Shown here: positions 1 to 11,936 of the stretch, one piece after another
How positions within the stretch are numbered: the stretch's first letter is position 1
Layout: the number at the start of each line of letters is the position of its first letter
Source: Castellaniella hirudinis
Lineage (GTDB): Bacteria > Pseudomonadota > Gammaproteobacteria > Burkholderiales > Burkholderiaceae_B
Length of the DNA: 64,000 nucleotides
Direction: 5' to 3'
NCBI RefSeq assembly: GCF_042651965.1
Contig: NZ_JBHSDY010000010.1
Coordinates: 310,001-374,000 of the forward strand
Notes under the pieces: model-generated
Told to the model about the DNA's origin: nothing
The model's database searches: none
What the model saw: the letters and a program-made list of their open reading frames with translations, nothing else
Position numbers and translations under genes: made by a program

Positions 1-909
1 GCCTATCTGGACGAGGCCGCGCCGCTGTCGCGCTTCATGCTCGACGAACTCGGTTCGCGCCACGATCTGGACGAGGCCGAGGGCCGCGCCGCCTGCGTGC
101 ACGAGGCCCGGCCGCTATTTGCGCAGATGCCCGAGGGCGGGTTCCGGCTGCAGCTGGAGCGCGAATTCGCCCGCCAGGTCCGCCTGACGCCGGAGGAACT
201 GGCGCAGTTGCTGGCCGCTGCAGGCCCGGGATTTGGGGGGGGCGGACCGTCTGCCGGTGCGGTGCGGCCGGCCGGGCAGAGCGGTGCGGCGGGACCCGGC
301 ACGCAGGGCGCCGCGCGGTTTCCCCGCCCGGAGAGCGGCCATGCGCCGGAGGCGGAGGGCATGCCGTGGCCGGGCCATGAGGACCCGGGCGCAGGCATGG
401 ATCTGGAAATGGCGCCGCCTTGGGCGGATGCCGCATCATCGCAGGCGCCGCGAGGCGCAGGCCGGGCGTCGCGCCGGGGCGGCGGCGGGTCGCGGCAGGT
501 CACGCCCATGGCGCGCCGGCTGTTGCGGCTGCTGCTGGCGCATCCCGCCCTGGTGGCGGGGCTGGGGGACCAGCAGCTTGAATTATTGGCCCACCATCCC
601 CATCTGGGCTTGGTCAGGCAGCTTGTCGGCCTGGCCAGCACCTGCGGCGCCGCGCACGCGGGGGCGCTGTTGCAGGCGGCCGATCCGGAATCGGATCTGG
701 CGCGGGCGATCCAGGATCTGTCCACCGAGCTGATGGCTCAGGACCTGCCCGACCCGCAGGCCGAATGGGACGATGCCTTGCGCGCCATCGAGCGCCAGTC
801 GGTGCAGGAACAGTGCGATCGGCTGATCGCTTCCGGGCTGACGACGGACGACGACCGCCGCCGCTACCAGGAGCTCAGCCGCCGCCTGGCCCGATTGAAG
901 ATGTCCTAA
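1..909 (+). CDS. dnaG: DNA primase, C-terminal part (truncated by window edge)
   Basis: The reading frame is open from base 1, so the N-terminal zinc-binding and most of the TOPRIM part lie outside the window. The visible start (AYLDEAAPLSRFMLDEL and the following EGRAACVHEARPLF) matches the segment after the primase catalytic core. A low-complexity Gly/Pro/Ala-rich linker follows (about residues 75-165), then a helical C-terminal domain of the DnaB-helicase-binding type ending in RRRYQELSRRLARLKMS. Primase makes RNA primers at the replication fork. Its position directly upstream of rpoD is the conserved proteobacterial macromolecular-synthesis arrangement and supports the call. Confidence 0.9.
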   Translation, partial: AYLDEAAPLSRFMLDELGSRHDLDEAEGRAACVHEARPLFAQMPEGGFRLQLEREFARQVRLTPEELAQLLAAAGPGFGGGGPSAGAVRPAGQSGAAGPGTQGAARFPRPESGHAPEAEGMPWPGHEDPGAGMDLEMAPPWADAASSQAPRGAGRASRRGGGGSRQVTPMARRLLRLLLAHPALVAGLGDQQLELLAHHPHLGLVRQLVGLASTCGAAHAGALLQAADPESDLARAIQDLSTELMAQDLPDPQAEWDDALRAIERQSVQEQCDRLIASGLTTDDDRRRYQELSRRLARLKMS

Positions 910-953
910 GCTGATGAATGCAGTAAACTATATGGTTTTCAATAAGTTGTCTC

Positions 954-1003
954 GCAATACGCTGTCGCGATCAATGCGTTGAGGCTTTAAGCAATACGCT
1001 GTC
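954..1003 (+). repeat. 13-bp direct repeat in the dnaG-rpoD spacer
   Basis: GCAATACGCTGTC occurs at 954-966 and again at 991-1003, 37 bp apart, within the 133-bp spacer upstream of rpoD. I see no convincing -35/-10 pair that fixes an rpoD promoter here. The repeat could be a regulator site or a duplicated promoter segment. Confidence 0.5.
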
Positions 1004-1042
1004 CAGCAATCAGACTTCAAGTCTACGGAACGGAACCCACAC

Positions 1043-3265
<2,223 letters not shown>

Positions 3266-3288
3266 TTCCAGCCGTCGGATGACCCTGG

Positions 3289-3315
3289 GACGGGCCGCCA
3301 TCAGGCGGCCCGTCT

Positions 3316-3320
<5 letters not shown>
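3289..3320. terminator. rpoD terminator, probably shared by the convergent gene
   Basis: A perfect 11-bp G+C-rich stem (3289-3299 with 3304-3314) has a 4-base ATCA loop and is followed by TTCATT. It lies between the convergent rpoD and the AcoR-type regulator and touches the latter's stop codon (3316-3318). Confidence 0.8.
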
Positions 3321-5145
<1,825 letters not shown>

Positions 5146-5164
5146 GGAGTCCTCCGTCCGAGGG

Positions 5165-5236
5165 TGTCGCAAACCTGTCGCGGTTCGCGGCAAAGACTGT
5201 CGCCGAATGCGGCGTGAAGTGTCGCAAAATGCGACA
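5165..5236. promoter_or_regulatory. Phased upstream activator sites for the AcoR-type regulator
   Basis: The half-site TGTCGC occurs at 5165, 5176, 5198 and 5220. The last three form dyads of the type TGTCGC-N5-GCGRCR. 5220-5236 is a perfect palindrome (TGTCGC-AAAAT-GCGACA); 5176-5192 and 5198-5214 are imperfect. Their starts are exactly 22 bp apart, so they lie on the same DNA face. They sit about 90-150 bp upstream of the sigma-54 promoter at 5326, as expected for an enhancer-binding protein. Confidence 0.75.
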
Positions 5237-5325
5237 AGCCCATGTTTTAAAAGCCGTTTCGTGCCAGTATGCCACCGCCGTCCGGCCTTTGAAAGCCTCG
5301 CTTTCCCCCTGCATCCGCCCCCAGT

Positions 5326-5341
5326 TGGCATGCTCCTTGCT
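5326..5341 (+). promoter_or_regulatory. Sigma-54 (-24/-12) promoter of the aldehyde dehydrogenase gene
   Basis: TGGCATG-CTCC-TTGCT matches the sigma-54 consensus TGGCACG-N4-TTGCW with one substitution, with the GG and GC dinucleotides correctly spaced. It lies about 87 bp ahead of the start codon at 5428 and downstream of the TGTCGC array. Confidence 0.85.
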
Positions 5342-5427
5342 TGGATGAAAGAGAGCCCGCCGCGTGCCGCGGCGTCGCGCCCGGGTCCCGCCCGATCGGG
5401 GTCCGGCTCATCGACCAGGAGATAGAC

Positions 5428-6954
5428 ATGGACATGACCGACCTGAAGCACTTTGGCATCGATATCGGCTTTCCCTACAAAAAACACTACGAAAACTACA
5501 TCGGCGGGCGCTGGGTGGCGCCGGTCTCGGGGCAGTATTTCGACAATCTGTCGCCGATCACCGGACAGGTGTTTTGTGAAGTCCCGCGTTCGGATGCGGC
5601 CGACGTCGATGCCGCGCTGGACGCCGCCCATGCGGCGCGCCAGGCCTGGGGGGAGACCTCGGCGGCGGAACGCGCCGGCGTGCTGCTGCGCATCGCCGAC
5701 CGCATGGAGCAGAACCTGCGCCTGCTGGCGGTGGCCGAGACCATCGACAACGGCAAACCGCTGCGCGAGACCATGGCGGCCGACCTGCCGCTGGCCATCG
5801 ACCACCTGCGCTATTTCGCCGGCTGCATTCGCGCCCAGGAAGGCGGGATCTCCGAAATCGACAAGACCACGGTGGCCTACCATTTCCACGAGCCCATGGG
5901 CGTGGTGGGGCAGATCATCCCCTGGAATTTTCCGCTGCTGATGGCCGCCTGGAAGCTCGGTCCGGCCCTGGCGGCGGGCAACTGCGTGGTGCTCAAGCCC
6001 GCCGAGCAGACCCCGGCCTCGATCCTGGTGCTGATGGAACTGGTCGGCGACTTGCTGCCTCCGGGCGTGCTGAACATCGTCAACGGCTTTGGCAAGGAAG
6101 CCGGTGTGGCGCTGTCTACCAGCAAGCGCATCGCCAAGATCGCCTTTACCGGTTCCACGCCGACCGGCAAGCAGATCCTGCATGCGGCCGCCGACAACCT
6201 GATCCCCAGCACGGTCGAACTGGGCGGCAAGAGCCCCAATATCTTCTTCGCCAACGTCATGGACCAGGACGATGCCTACTTCGACAAGGCGCTGGAAGGC
6301 CTGAGCATGTTCGCCCTGAACCAGGGCGAGGTCTGCACCTGCCCCTCACGCATTTTGATCCAGGAATCGATCTACGAACGCTTCATCGAACGCGCCATCA
6401 AGCGGGTCGAATCCATGAAGACCGGCCATCCCCTGGATGCCAGCACCATGGTGGGCGCGCAGGTGTCCAAGGCGCAGATGGACAAGATCCTGGGCTACAT
6501 CGACATTGGCCGCGACGAAGGCGCCCGCTGCCTGACGGGCGGGGCGCGCAATGCCCCCGGCGCAGGCCTGGACGAAGGCTTTTACGTCAAGCCCACGCTG
6601 CTGTTCGGCGAAAATGACATGCGCGTCTTCCAGGAGGAAATCTTCGGCCCGGTGGCTTCGGTCATGACCTTCAAGGACGAAGACGAGGCCATCGCCATCG
6701 CCAACGACACCTACTACGGCCTGGGCGCCGGGGTGTGGACGCGCGACGGCGCGCAAGCCTACCGCGCCGGACGCCGGATCCAGGCCGGCCGGGTCTGGAC
6801 CAACTGCTATCACCTGTACCCGGCGCACGCCGCCTTCGGCGGCTACAAGCAGTCCGGCATCGGCCGCGAAAACCACAAGATGGCGCTGAACGCCTACCAG
6901 CAGACCAAGTGCCTGCTGGTCAGCTACAGCCCGGATGCGCTGGGGTTCTTCTGA
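5428..6954 (+). CDS. NAD-dependent aldehyde dehydrogenase, AcoD/ExaC type
   Basis: 508 residues, the usual length for the acetaldehyde dehydrogenase group. The ATG at 5428 is chosen because AGGAG stands 6 bases ahead. The frame is open upstream to 5341 but covers the sigma-54 promoter leader. Hallmarks are IIPWNFPLLM, the NAD-fold GSTPTGK, the general-base Glu in VELGGKSPN and the catalytic Cys in ALNQGEVCTCPSR. The GEVCTCPSR form is typical of AcoD/ExaC enzymes. It oxidises short-chain aldehydes to acids in the cytoplasm. The divergent sigma-54 activator and promoter indicate induction by an alcohol, aldehyde or acetoin-like signal. The exact substrate cannot be read from sequence. Confidence 0.9.
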   Translation: MDMTDLKHFGIDIGFPYKKHYENYIGGRWVAPVSGQYFDNLSPITGQVFCEVPRSDAADVDAALDAAHAARQAWGETSAAERAGVLLRIADRMEQNLRLLAVAETIDNGKPLRETMAADLPLAIDHLRYFAGCIRAQEGGISEIDKTTVAYHFHEPMGVVGQIIPWNFPLLMAAWKLGPALAAGNCVVLKPAEQTPASILVLMELVGDLLPPGVLNIVNGFGKEAGVALSTSKRIAKIAFTGSTPTGKQILHAAADNLIPSTVELGGKSPNIFFANVMDQDDAYFDKALEGLSMFALNQGEVCTCPSRILIQESIYERFIERAIKRVESMKTGHPLDASTMVGAQVSKAQMDKILGYIDIGRDEGARCLTGGARNAPGAGLDEGFYVKPTLLFGENDMRVFQEEIFGPVASVMTFKDEDEAIAIANDTYYGLGAGVWTRDGAQAYRAGRRIQAGRVWTNCYHLYPAHAAFGGYKQSGIGRENHKMALNAYQQTKCLLVSYSPDALGFF

Positions 6955-6980
6955 CGTTCGAGCAGATCGGGACGCCATGC

Positions 6981-7007
6981 AAAACGCCGGCCCGGGGCCG
7001 GCGTTTT
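6981..7007. terminator. Bidirectional intrinsic terminator
   Basis: A 12-bp perfect stem (AAAACGCCGGCC at 6981-6992 with its complement at 6996-7007) has a 3-base loop. It has an A tract on the left and a T tract on the right, so it can stop transcription from both the aldehyde dehydrogenase gene and the convergent dicarboxylate carrier gene. Confidence 0.9.
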
Positions 7008-7039
7008 GCCGCCTGCGCCCGCCTGGGCGGGCAGGCGGA

Positions 7040-8401
7040 TCAGGCGGCCTGGGCCTGGCCTTCGGACCCGGCGGGGACGATCGGCTGGGCGTGGGCGTCG
7101 GTGGTCAGCGGCGCCGCGCCCGAGGACAGGGCTGCGTCCAGGCGGCGCTTGTCCAGTTCGCCTTCCCAGCGGGCCACCACCACGGTGGCGGTGGCGTTGC
7201 CCACCAGATTGGTCAGGGCGCGGCATTCGGACATGAAGCGATCCACGCCCAGGATCAGGGCCATGCCGGCCACCGGCACCGAGGGGATGACCGACAGCGT
7301 GGCCGCCAGCGTGATGAAGCCGGCGCCGGTGACGCCGGCCGCGCCCTTGGAACTGAGCATGGCCACCAGCAACAGCAGGATCTGGTCGCCCAGGCTCAGG
7401 GGAATGTCGCAGGCCTGGGCGATGAACAGCGCCGCCATGGTCATGTAGATGTTGGTGCCGTCCAGATTGAAGGAATAGCCCGTGGGAATCACCAGGCCCA
7501 CGACCGATTTTGAGCAGCCGGCGCCTTCCATCTTCTGCATCAGGGTGGGCAGGGCGGCTTCCGAGGAACTGGTCCCCAGCACCAGCAGCAGTTCCTCGCG
7601 GATGTAGCGCACCAGTTTCAGGATCGAGAACCCGTTGTAGCGGGCCACCGCGCCCAGGACGACCAGGACGAACAGCACGGCCGTGACGTAGAACGTACCC
7701 ACCAGCATCGCCAGGTTCAGCACCGAGCCGATGCCGTACTTGCCGATGGTGAAGGCCATGGCGCCGAAGGCTCCGACCGGGGCGGCCTTCATCAGGATCT
7801 CCACGATCTTGAAGACCGGGCCGGCCAGGGCGGTGATCAGGTCCAGCACGGGCTTGGCGCGCTCGCCGATGATGGCCAGGGCGATGCCGAACAGCACGGC
7901 GATGAACAGGACCTGGAGGATGTCGCCGCTGACGAAGGGGCTGAACATCGTGGCCGGGATGATGTTCATCAGGAAGCCGCTGATGGTGGAGTCGTGCGCT
8001 TTGGCCACGTAGGTGGCCACCGCGCCCTGGTCCAGGGACGCCGGATCGATGTGCATGCCGGCGCCGGGCTGTACGAGGTGGCTGACGATCATGCCGATGA
8101 CCAGGGCCAGCGTCGAGAAGGTCAGGAAGTACAGCATGGCCTTGCCCGTGACGCGACCGACCTTCTTCAAGTCGCTCATGGCGGCGATGCCGCTGGCGAC
8201 GGTCAGGAAGATCACCGGGGCGATGATCATCTTGACGAGCTTGATGAAGCCGTCGCCCAGCGGCTTCATGGACTCGCCCAGTTGGGGGGCGTAGTGTCCG
8301 AGCAGGATGCCGACGGCGATCGCGAACAGCACCTGGACGTAGAGGATCCGGTAGAACGGGAGTTTGCGCGCGGGAGCGGCGGGGGACGGGATGTCGAGCA
8401 T
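7040..8401 (-). CDS. dctA: C4-dicarboxylate:cation symporter, DctA-like
   Basis: 453 residues from the ATG at 8401. It belongs to the dicarboxylate/amino acid:cation symporter family, with multiple membrane helices in the N-terminal two thirds (KLPFYRILYVQVLFAIAVGILLG, FIKLVKMIIAPVIFLTV). The signature re-entrant loop region is present (LGTSSSEAALPTLMQKMEGAGC), as is the conserved PTGYSFNLDGTNIYMT. It takes up succinate, fumarate or malate, though related members carry glutamate or aspartate. A near-perfect sigma-54 promoter precedes it, and the divergent DctB/DctD pair makes a dicarboxylate carrier much the likelier reading. Confidence 0.88.
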   Translation of the reverse strand: MLDIPSPAAPARKLPFYRILYVQVLFAIAVGILLGHYAPQLGESMKPLGDGFIKLVKMIIAPVIFLTVASGIAAMSDLKKVGRVTGKAMLYFLTFSTLALVIGMIVSHLVQPGAGMHIDPASLDQGAVATYVAKAHDSTISGFLMNIIPATMFSPFVSGDILQVLFIAVLFGIALAIIGERAKPVLDLITALAGPVFKIVEILMKAAPVGAFGAMAFTIGKYGIGSVLNLAMLVGTFYVTAVLFVLVVLGAVARYNGFSILKLVRYIREELLLVLGTSSSEAALPTLMQKMEGAGCSKSVVGLVIPTGYSFNLDGTNIYMTMAALFIAQACDIPLSLGDQILLLLVAMLSSKGAAGVTGAGFITLAATLSVIPSVPVAGMALILGVDRFMSECRALTNLVGNATATVVVARWEGELDKRRLDAALSSGAAPLTTDAHAQPIVPAGSEGQAQAA

Positions 8402-8508
8402 GACTGTGTCTCCAGACAAGGCCGGGCGGGACGCGTCTGTTTCGTCGGCGCCGGCATTTTTTTCAAAGGAAGGCGGCGCCTGTGTCCAGGCCCGTCTGAA
8501 GAAAGCAA

Positions 8509-8524
8509 AGCAAACCTCGTGCCA
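8509..8524 (-). promoter_or_regulatory. Sigma-54 promoter of the dctA-like gene
   Basis: Read on the minus strand the sequence is TGGCACG-AGGT-TTGCT, an exact match to the -24/-12 consensus. It lies about 110 bp upstream of the start codon at 8401. The neighbouring DctD-like activator is the obvious candidate regulator. Confidence 0.92.
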
Positions 8525-8621
8525 GTTTTCGCCGGTTTTCAGATGATTTCTTATCTGCTTGATTGGAAAAGTGTTTTCTTGTTCTTGGGGCGTGCTCAGG
8601 CACGGCTTGAGTGTCCGGCTT

Positions 8622-8667
8622 GGCGGATTTCCGCACATTCATGAGGTAGAATGTCTGGAAATCCGCC
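8622..8667. promoter_or_regulatory. Paired inverted DctD-type activator sites
   Basis: A long interrupted inverted repeat: GGCGGATTTCC (8622-8632) and ACATTC (8635-8640) mirror GAATGT (8649-8654) and GGAAATCCGCC (8657-8667). Each arm contains a GCGGA/TCCGC-like dyad resembling the sites described upstream of rhizobial dctA. The pair lies about 100-160 bp upstream of the sigma-54 promoter and ends 3 bp before the sensor-kinase start, so it may also autoregulate dctB. Confidence 0.7.
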
Positions 8668-8670
8668 ACG

Positions 8671-10551
8671 TTGAATATGCCGTTCCAGAGTCCATCCGCC
8701 GATCCGCGCGTCTTGACGCGCCGCTGCTCTGCCTGGGCGGTGCGCTGGCTGTTGTCGATCGCGGGCATGGCCCTGCTGGCGGGCGCGCTCTGGGGCGCCG
8801 GCGCCTGGGCGCGGGACCGCGCCCTGCGGGATCTGGAGGCGCAGGCTCGCGTGTCGGCGCAACTGAGCCTGACCGCGCTGGGCCACAAGCTCGACAAGTT
8901 CCGCGCCATTCCGCTCGTGCTGGCGCAGGACACGGCGCTGGAAGCCGTGCTGGAATCCCCCTCGCCGGGCGCGCTGGAGGACCTGAACCGCCGGCTGGAG
9001 ACGCTGGGCCGGGAACTGGGCCCTTCCGTCCTCTACGTGCTGGACGCGTCCGGCTGGACGGTCTCGTCGAGCAACTGGCGCGAGCCGGACTCCTTTGTGG
9101 GACACGATTACCGTTTCCGGCCGTATTTCAGGGACGCCATGGACGCCCGGAACGCAGCCCATTTCGCGCTCGGGGTGGTGAGCCACGAGGCGGGCCTGTA
9201 CCTGTCGCGGCGGATCGACGGAACGCGGGGCCCGCTGGGCGTGGTCGTGCTCAAGATCGGCTTCCGGGACCTGGAATCCGCCTGGGCCCGCAGCGGCATG
9301 CCGCAATTCGTCACCGACGACCGCCAGGTGGTGCTGCTGGGCTATCCGCAGGACTGGCATTACCGGGTGGCGCGGCCGATGTCGCCGGCCGAGGCCGTCC
9401 AGGTCCGGGCCAGTCTGCAGTTCGGCGCGGCGCCCCTGGACCCGCTGCCTCTGGACCCGATGCCGGTGAGCGGGGTTGCCTCCCCGGCGCCCCTGCTGCG
9501 CCTGACCCGCGCGGCGGCCGGCCTGGAAAAGGGCGCGCGCGTCCTGCACATCGAGCAGCCGGTGGCGCGCATGAGCGGCTGGCACCTGCATCTGCTCAAG
9601 CCCGTGTCGGTCGATCTGGCCCAGGCCGCGCTGACCGCCCAGGCGCTGACCCTGCTGGCGCTGGCCGCTCTGGGCATGGCCGGGTGGTGGGCCGCGCAGC
9701 GCCGGCGCCGGGCCCGGGCGCTGCTGGCCGCTCGGGATGCGCTCGAGGCCGAAGTCCGTGTGCGCACCGGCGAGCTGCGGCACGCCAACGAACGGCTGTG
9801 CGCCGAGATGGACGAACACCGCCGGACCGAGGCGCGCCTGCACGAGATGCAGGACGAATTGGTCCAGGCCAACAAGCTGTCGTTGCTGGGGCAGGTGGCC
9901 GCAGGGGTGGCGCACGAAATCAATCAGCCGGTCGGGGCGATCCGGACCTATGCCGACAATGCCGGCGAATTCCTGCGGCGCGGCCAGGCCGACCGTGCGC
10001 GCGAGAACCTGTCGACGATCGCCCGCCTGACCGAGCGGATCGGCGGCATCACGCAGGAATTGCGGGCTTTTTCGCGCAAGCGGGCGGCGAGCGTCGGCGC
10101 CGTCGAACTCGACGCGGCCCTGGATGGGGCGCTGATGCTGGCCGGGCCGCGCCTGGACCGGCAGGGCGTGCGCCTGGAGGACGGGCGCGCCGGGCGGCCG
10201 TCGCCCCGGGTGCGGGCGGATGCCATGCGCCTGGAGCAGGTCTTCGTCAACCTGCTGCACAACGCGCTGGAGGCGCTCGCGGACACCGCGCGGCCCCGCA
10301 TCCGCCTGAGCGTCGAACGCGACGGTGAGCGGGTCCGGGTGCGGATCGAGGACAACGGGCCGGGTGTCGATCCGGCGGCGCGCGAGCGCCTGTTCACGCC
10401 CTTTTTCACCACCCGGGCGCAGGGTGTGGGACTGGGCCTGGTGATCTCGCGCGACATCCTGGCCGAGTTCGGCGGGACGCTCGAGGCCCTGGACGTCCCG
10501 GCGGGCGCGGCGTTCGAGGTGGTGCTGGAACCGATGGAGGAGACGGAATGA
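8671..10551 (+). CDS. dctB: C4-dicarboxylate sensor histidine kinase, DctB-like
   Basis: About 626 residues. The frame opens just after a stop at 8647. The TTG at 8671 or the ATG at 8677 are the only early starts, and neither has a good ribosome-binding site. A membrane helix (about 23-45) is followed by a periplasmic double-PDC sensor with the DctB-type stretch GHDYRFRPYFRDAMD. A second helix lies near 320-340, then a coiled linker, the phospho-acceptor His415 (VAAGVAHEINQPVGAIR), the N box (NLLHNALEA) and the G boxes (DNGPGV, GVGLGLVISRDI). It senses external dicarboxylates and phosphorylates the adjacent response regulator, whose start overlaps its stop by 4 bases. Confidence 0.9.
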   Translation: MNMPFQSPSADPRVLTRRCSAWAVRWLLSIAGMALLAGALWGAGAWARDRALRDLEAQARVSAQLSLTALGHKLDKFRAIPLVLAQDTALEAVLESPSPGALEDLNRRLETLGRELGPSVLYVLDASGWTVSSSNWREPDSFVGHDYRFRPYFRDAMDARNAAHFALGVVSHEAGLYLSRRIDGTRGPLGVVVLKIGFRDLESAWARSGMPQFVTDDRQVVLLGYPQDWHYRVARPMSPAEAVQVRASLQFGAAPLDPLPLDPMPVSGVASPAPLLRLTRAAAGLEKGARVLHIEQPVARMSGWHLHLLKPVSVDLAQAALTAQALTLLALAALGMAGWWAAQRRRRARALLAARDALEAEVRVRTGELRHANERLCAEMDEHRRTEARLHEMQDELVQANKLSLLGQVAAGVAHEINQPVGAIRTYADNAGEFLRRGQADRARENLSTIARLTERIGGITQELRAFSRKRAASVGAVELDAALDGALMLAGPRLDRQGVRLEDGRAGRPSPRVRADAMRLEQVFVNLLHNALEALADTARPRIRLSVERDGERVRVRIEDNGPGVDPAARERLFTPFFTTRAQGVGLGLVISRDILAEFGGTLEALDVPAGAAFEVVLEPMEETE

Positions 10552-11936
10552 GTCCGATGGAAGTGCTGTTCGTGGACGACGACGAGGACGTGCGGGACGC
10601 CAACGCGCAGGCGCTCGATCTCCAGGGCGTGTCCGTGCGGGCCTGCGCGAGCGCGCAAGAGGCGCTGGACATCCTGACGGACACCTTCTCGGGCGTGCTG
10701 GTCACGGACGTGCGCATGGCCGAGATGGACGGCCTGACGCTGTTCCGCCACGTGCGGCGCCTGGACCCCGAGATCCCCGTGATCCTCATCACCGGCCACG
10801 GGGACATCGAGATGGCGGTGGGCGCCATGCGCGAGGGCGCCTACGATTTCCTGTCCAAGCCCTATGCGCCCGAGCGGCTGCTGGCCGCCATCCGCCATGG
10901 CACCGCGCAGCGGCGGCTGGTCCTGGAAAACCGCCGGTTGCGGGCGCAGGCCGCGGGTCCCGGGGATGCCGCCGAATCGCTGCTGATCGGCAGTGCGCCC
11001 GCCATCGTGCGGATCCGCGAACTGCTGCGGCACGTGGCCGACGCGGATGTGGACGTGCTGGTGCGCGGCGAGACGGGCAGCGGCAAGGAAGTCGTGGCCC
11101 AGGTCCTGCACCGGCTCAGCCGCCGGCGCGATGCGCCCTTCGTCGCCATCAATTGCGGCGCGCTGCCCGAGACGGTCATCGAGAGCGAATTGTTCGGCCA
11201 CGAGGCGGGCGCTTTCACCGGCGCACAGAAGCGCCGCGTGGGCCGCATCGAGCACGCCGACGGCGGCACCCTGTTCCTCGACGAGATCGAAAGCATGTCG
11301 CCGGCGATGCAGGTGCGGCTGCTGCGAGTGCTGGAAACGCGGCAAGTCGCGCCGCTGGGCACCAACGAGCTGCGGGCCGTGGACCTGCGGGTGATCGCGG
11401 CCACCAAGGCTGACCTGGGCGATCCGGCCATGCGCGCGCGGTTTCGCGAGGACCTGTATTACCGGCTCAATGTCGTGACGGTGAATATTCCGCCGTTGCG
11501 CGAGCGCCGCGAGGACGTCCCGGTGCTGTTCGCCCATTTCGCGGGCCTGGCCGCCCGCCGCTTCGGCTGCCCGGTGCCACCGGCGGATCCCGCGCTGTGG
11601 CGCCATCTGATGGGCCACGACTGGCCCGGCAATGTGCGCGAACTGGCGCATTTCGCGGATCGCTGCGTGCTGGGCGTGCAGCAGGCGCCGGCCGGGGATC
11701 CGCCCGCGCGGGCGGCGGACGCCGGCAGCCTGCCTGAGCGTGTGGATCGCTACGAGGCCGACCTGATCCGCGAAGCCCTGGCCGCGCATGGGGGCGATAT
11801 CCGGGGCACGCTTGAAACCCTGGGGCTGCCGCGCAAGACGTTCTACGACAAGCTGCGCCGCTACGGCATCGACCGGCAGGTCTATGCGCGCGGCGATGCC
11901 GGGGCCGAGACGCCCGTGGAGGATGCCGGGATCTGA
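10548..11936 (+). CDS. dctD: Sigma-54 response regulator, DctD-like
   Basis: 462 residues. The receiver domain occupies about 1-120, with acidic residues DDDED and phospho-acceptor Asp54 (VTDVRM). An AAA+ domain follows with Walker A GETGSGKE (from 174) and the sigma-54 contact loop GAFTGA (about 221-226). A Fis-type HTH is at the C-terminus (IRGTLETLGLPRKTFYDKLRRYGI). ATGA overlap with the kinase gene indicates translational coupling. Activation of the divergent dctA-like gene from its sigma-54 promoter is the expected role. The last 55 bases overlap the convergent AraC-family gene. Confidence 0.92.
   Translation: MSPMEVLFVDDDEDVRDANAQALDLQGVSVRACASAQEALDILTDTFSGVLVTDVRMAEMDGLTLFRHVRRLDPEIPVILITGHGDIEMAVGAMREGAYDFLSKPYAPERLLAAIRHGTAQRRLVLENRRLRAQAAGPGDAAESLLIGSAPAIVRIRELLRHVADADVDVLVRGETGSGKEVVAQVLHRLSRRRDAPFVAINCGALPETVIESELFGHEAGAFTGAQKRRVGRIEHADGGTLFLDEIESMSPAMQVRLLRVLETRQVAPLGTNELRAVDLRVIAATKADLGDPAMRARFREDLYYRLNVVTVNIPPLRERREDVPVLFAHFAGLAARRFGCPVPPADPALWRHLMGHDWPGNVRELAHFADRCVLGVQQAPAGDPPARAADAGSLPERVDRYEADLIREALAAHGGDIRGTLETLGLPRKTFYDKLRRYGIDRQVYARGDAGAETPVEDAGI

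Noticed and set aside
5146..6183. N-terminal extension of the AcoR-type regulator by about 345 residues
   Set aside because: The frame stays open upstream, but it runs antisense through the aldehyde dehydrogenase gene and across the activator sites. The ATG at 5145 gives a normal family length.
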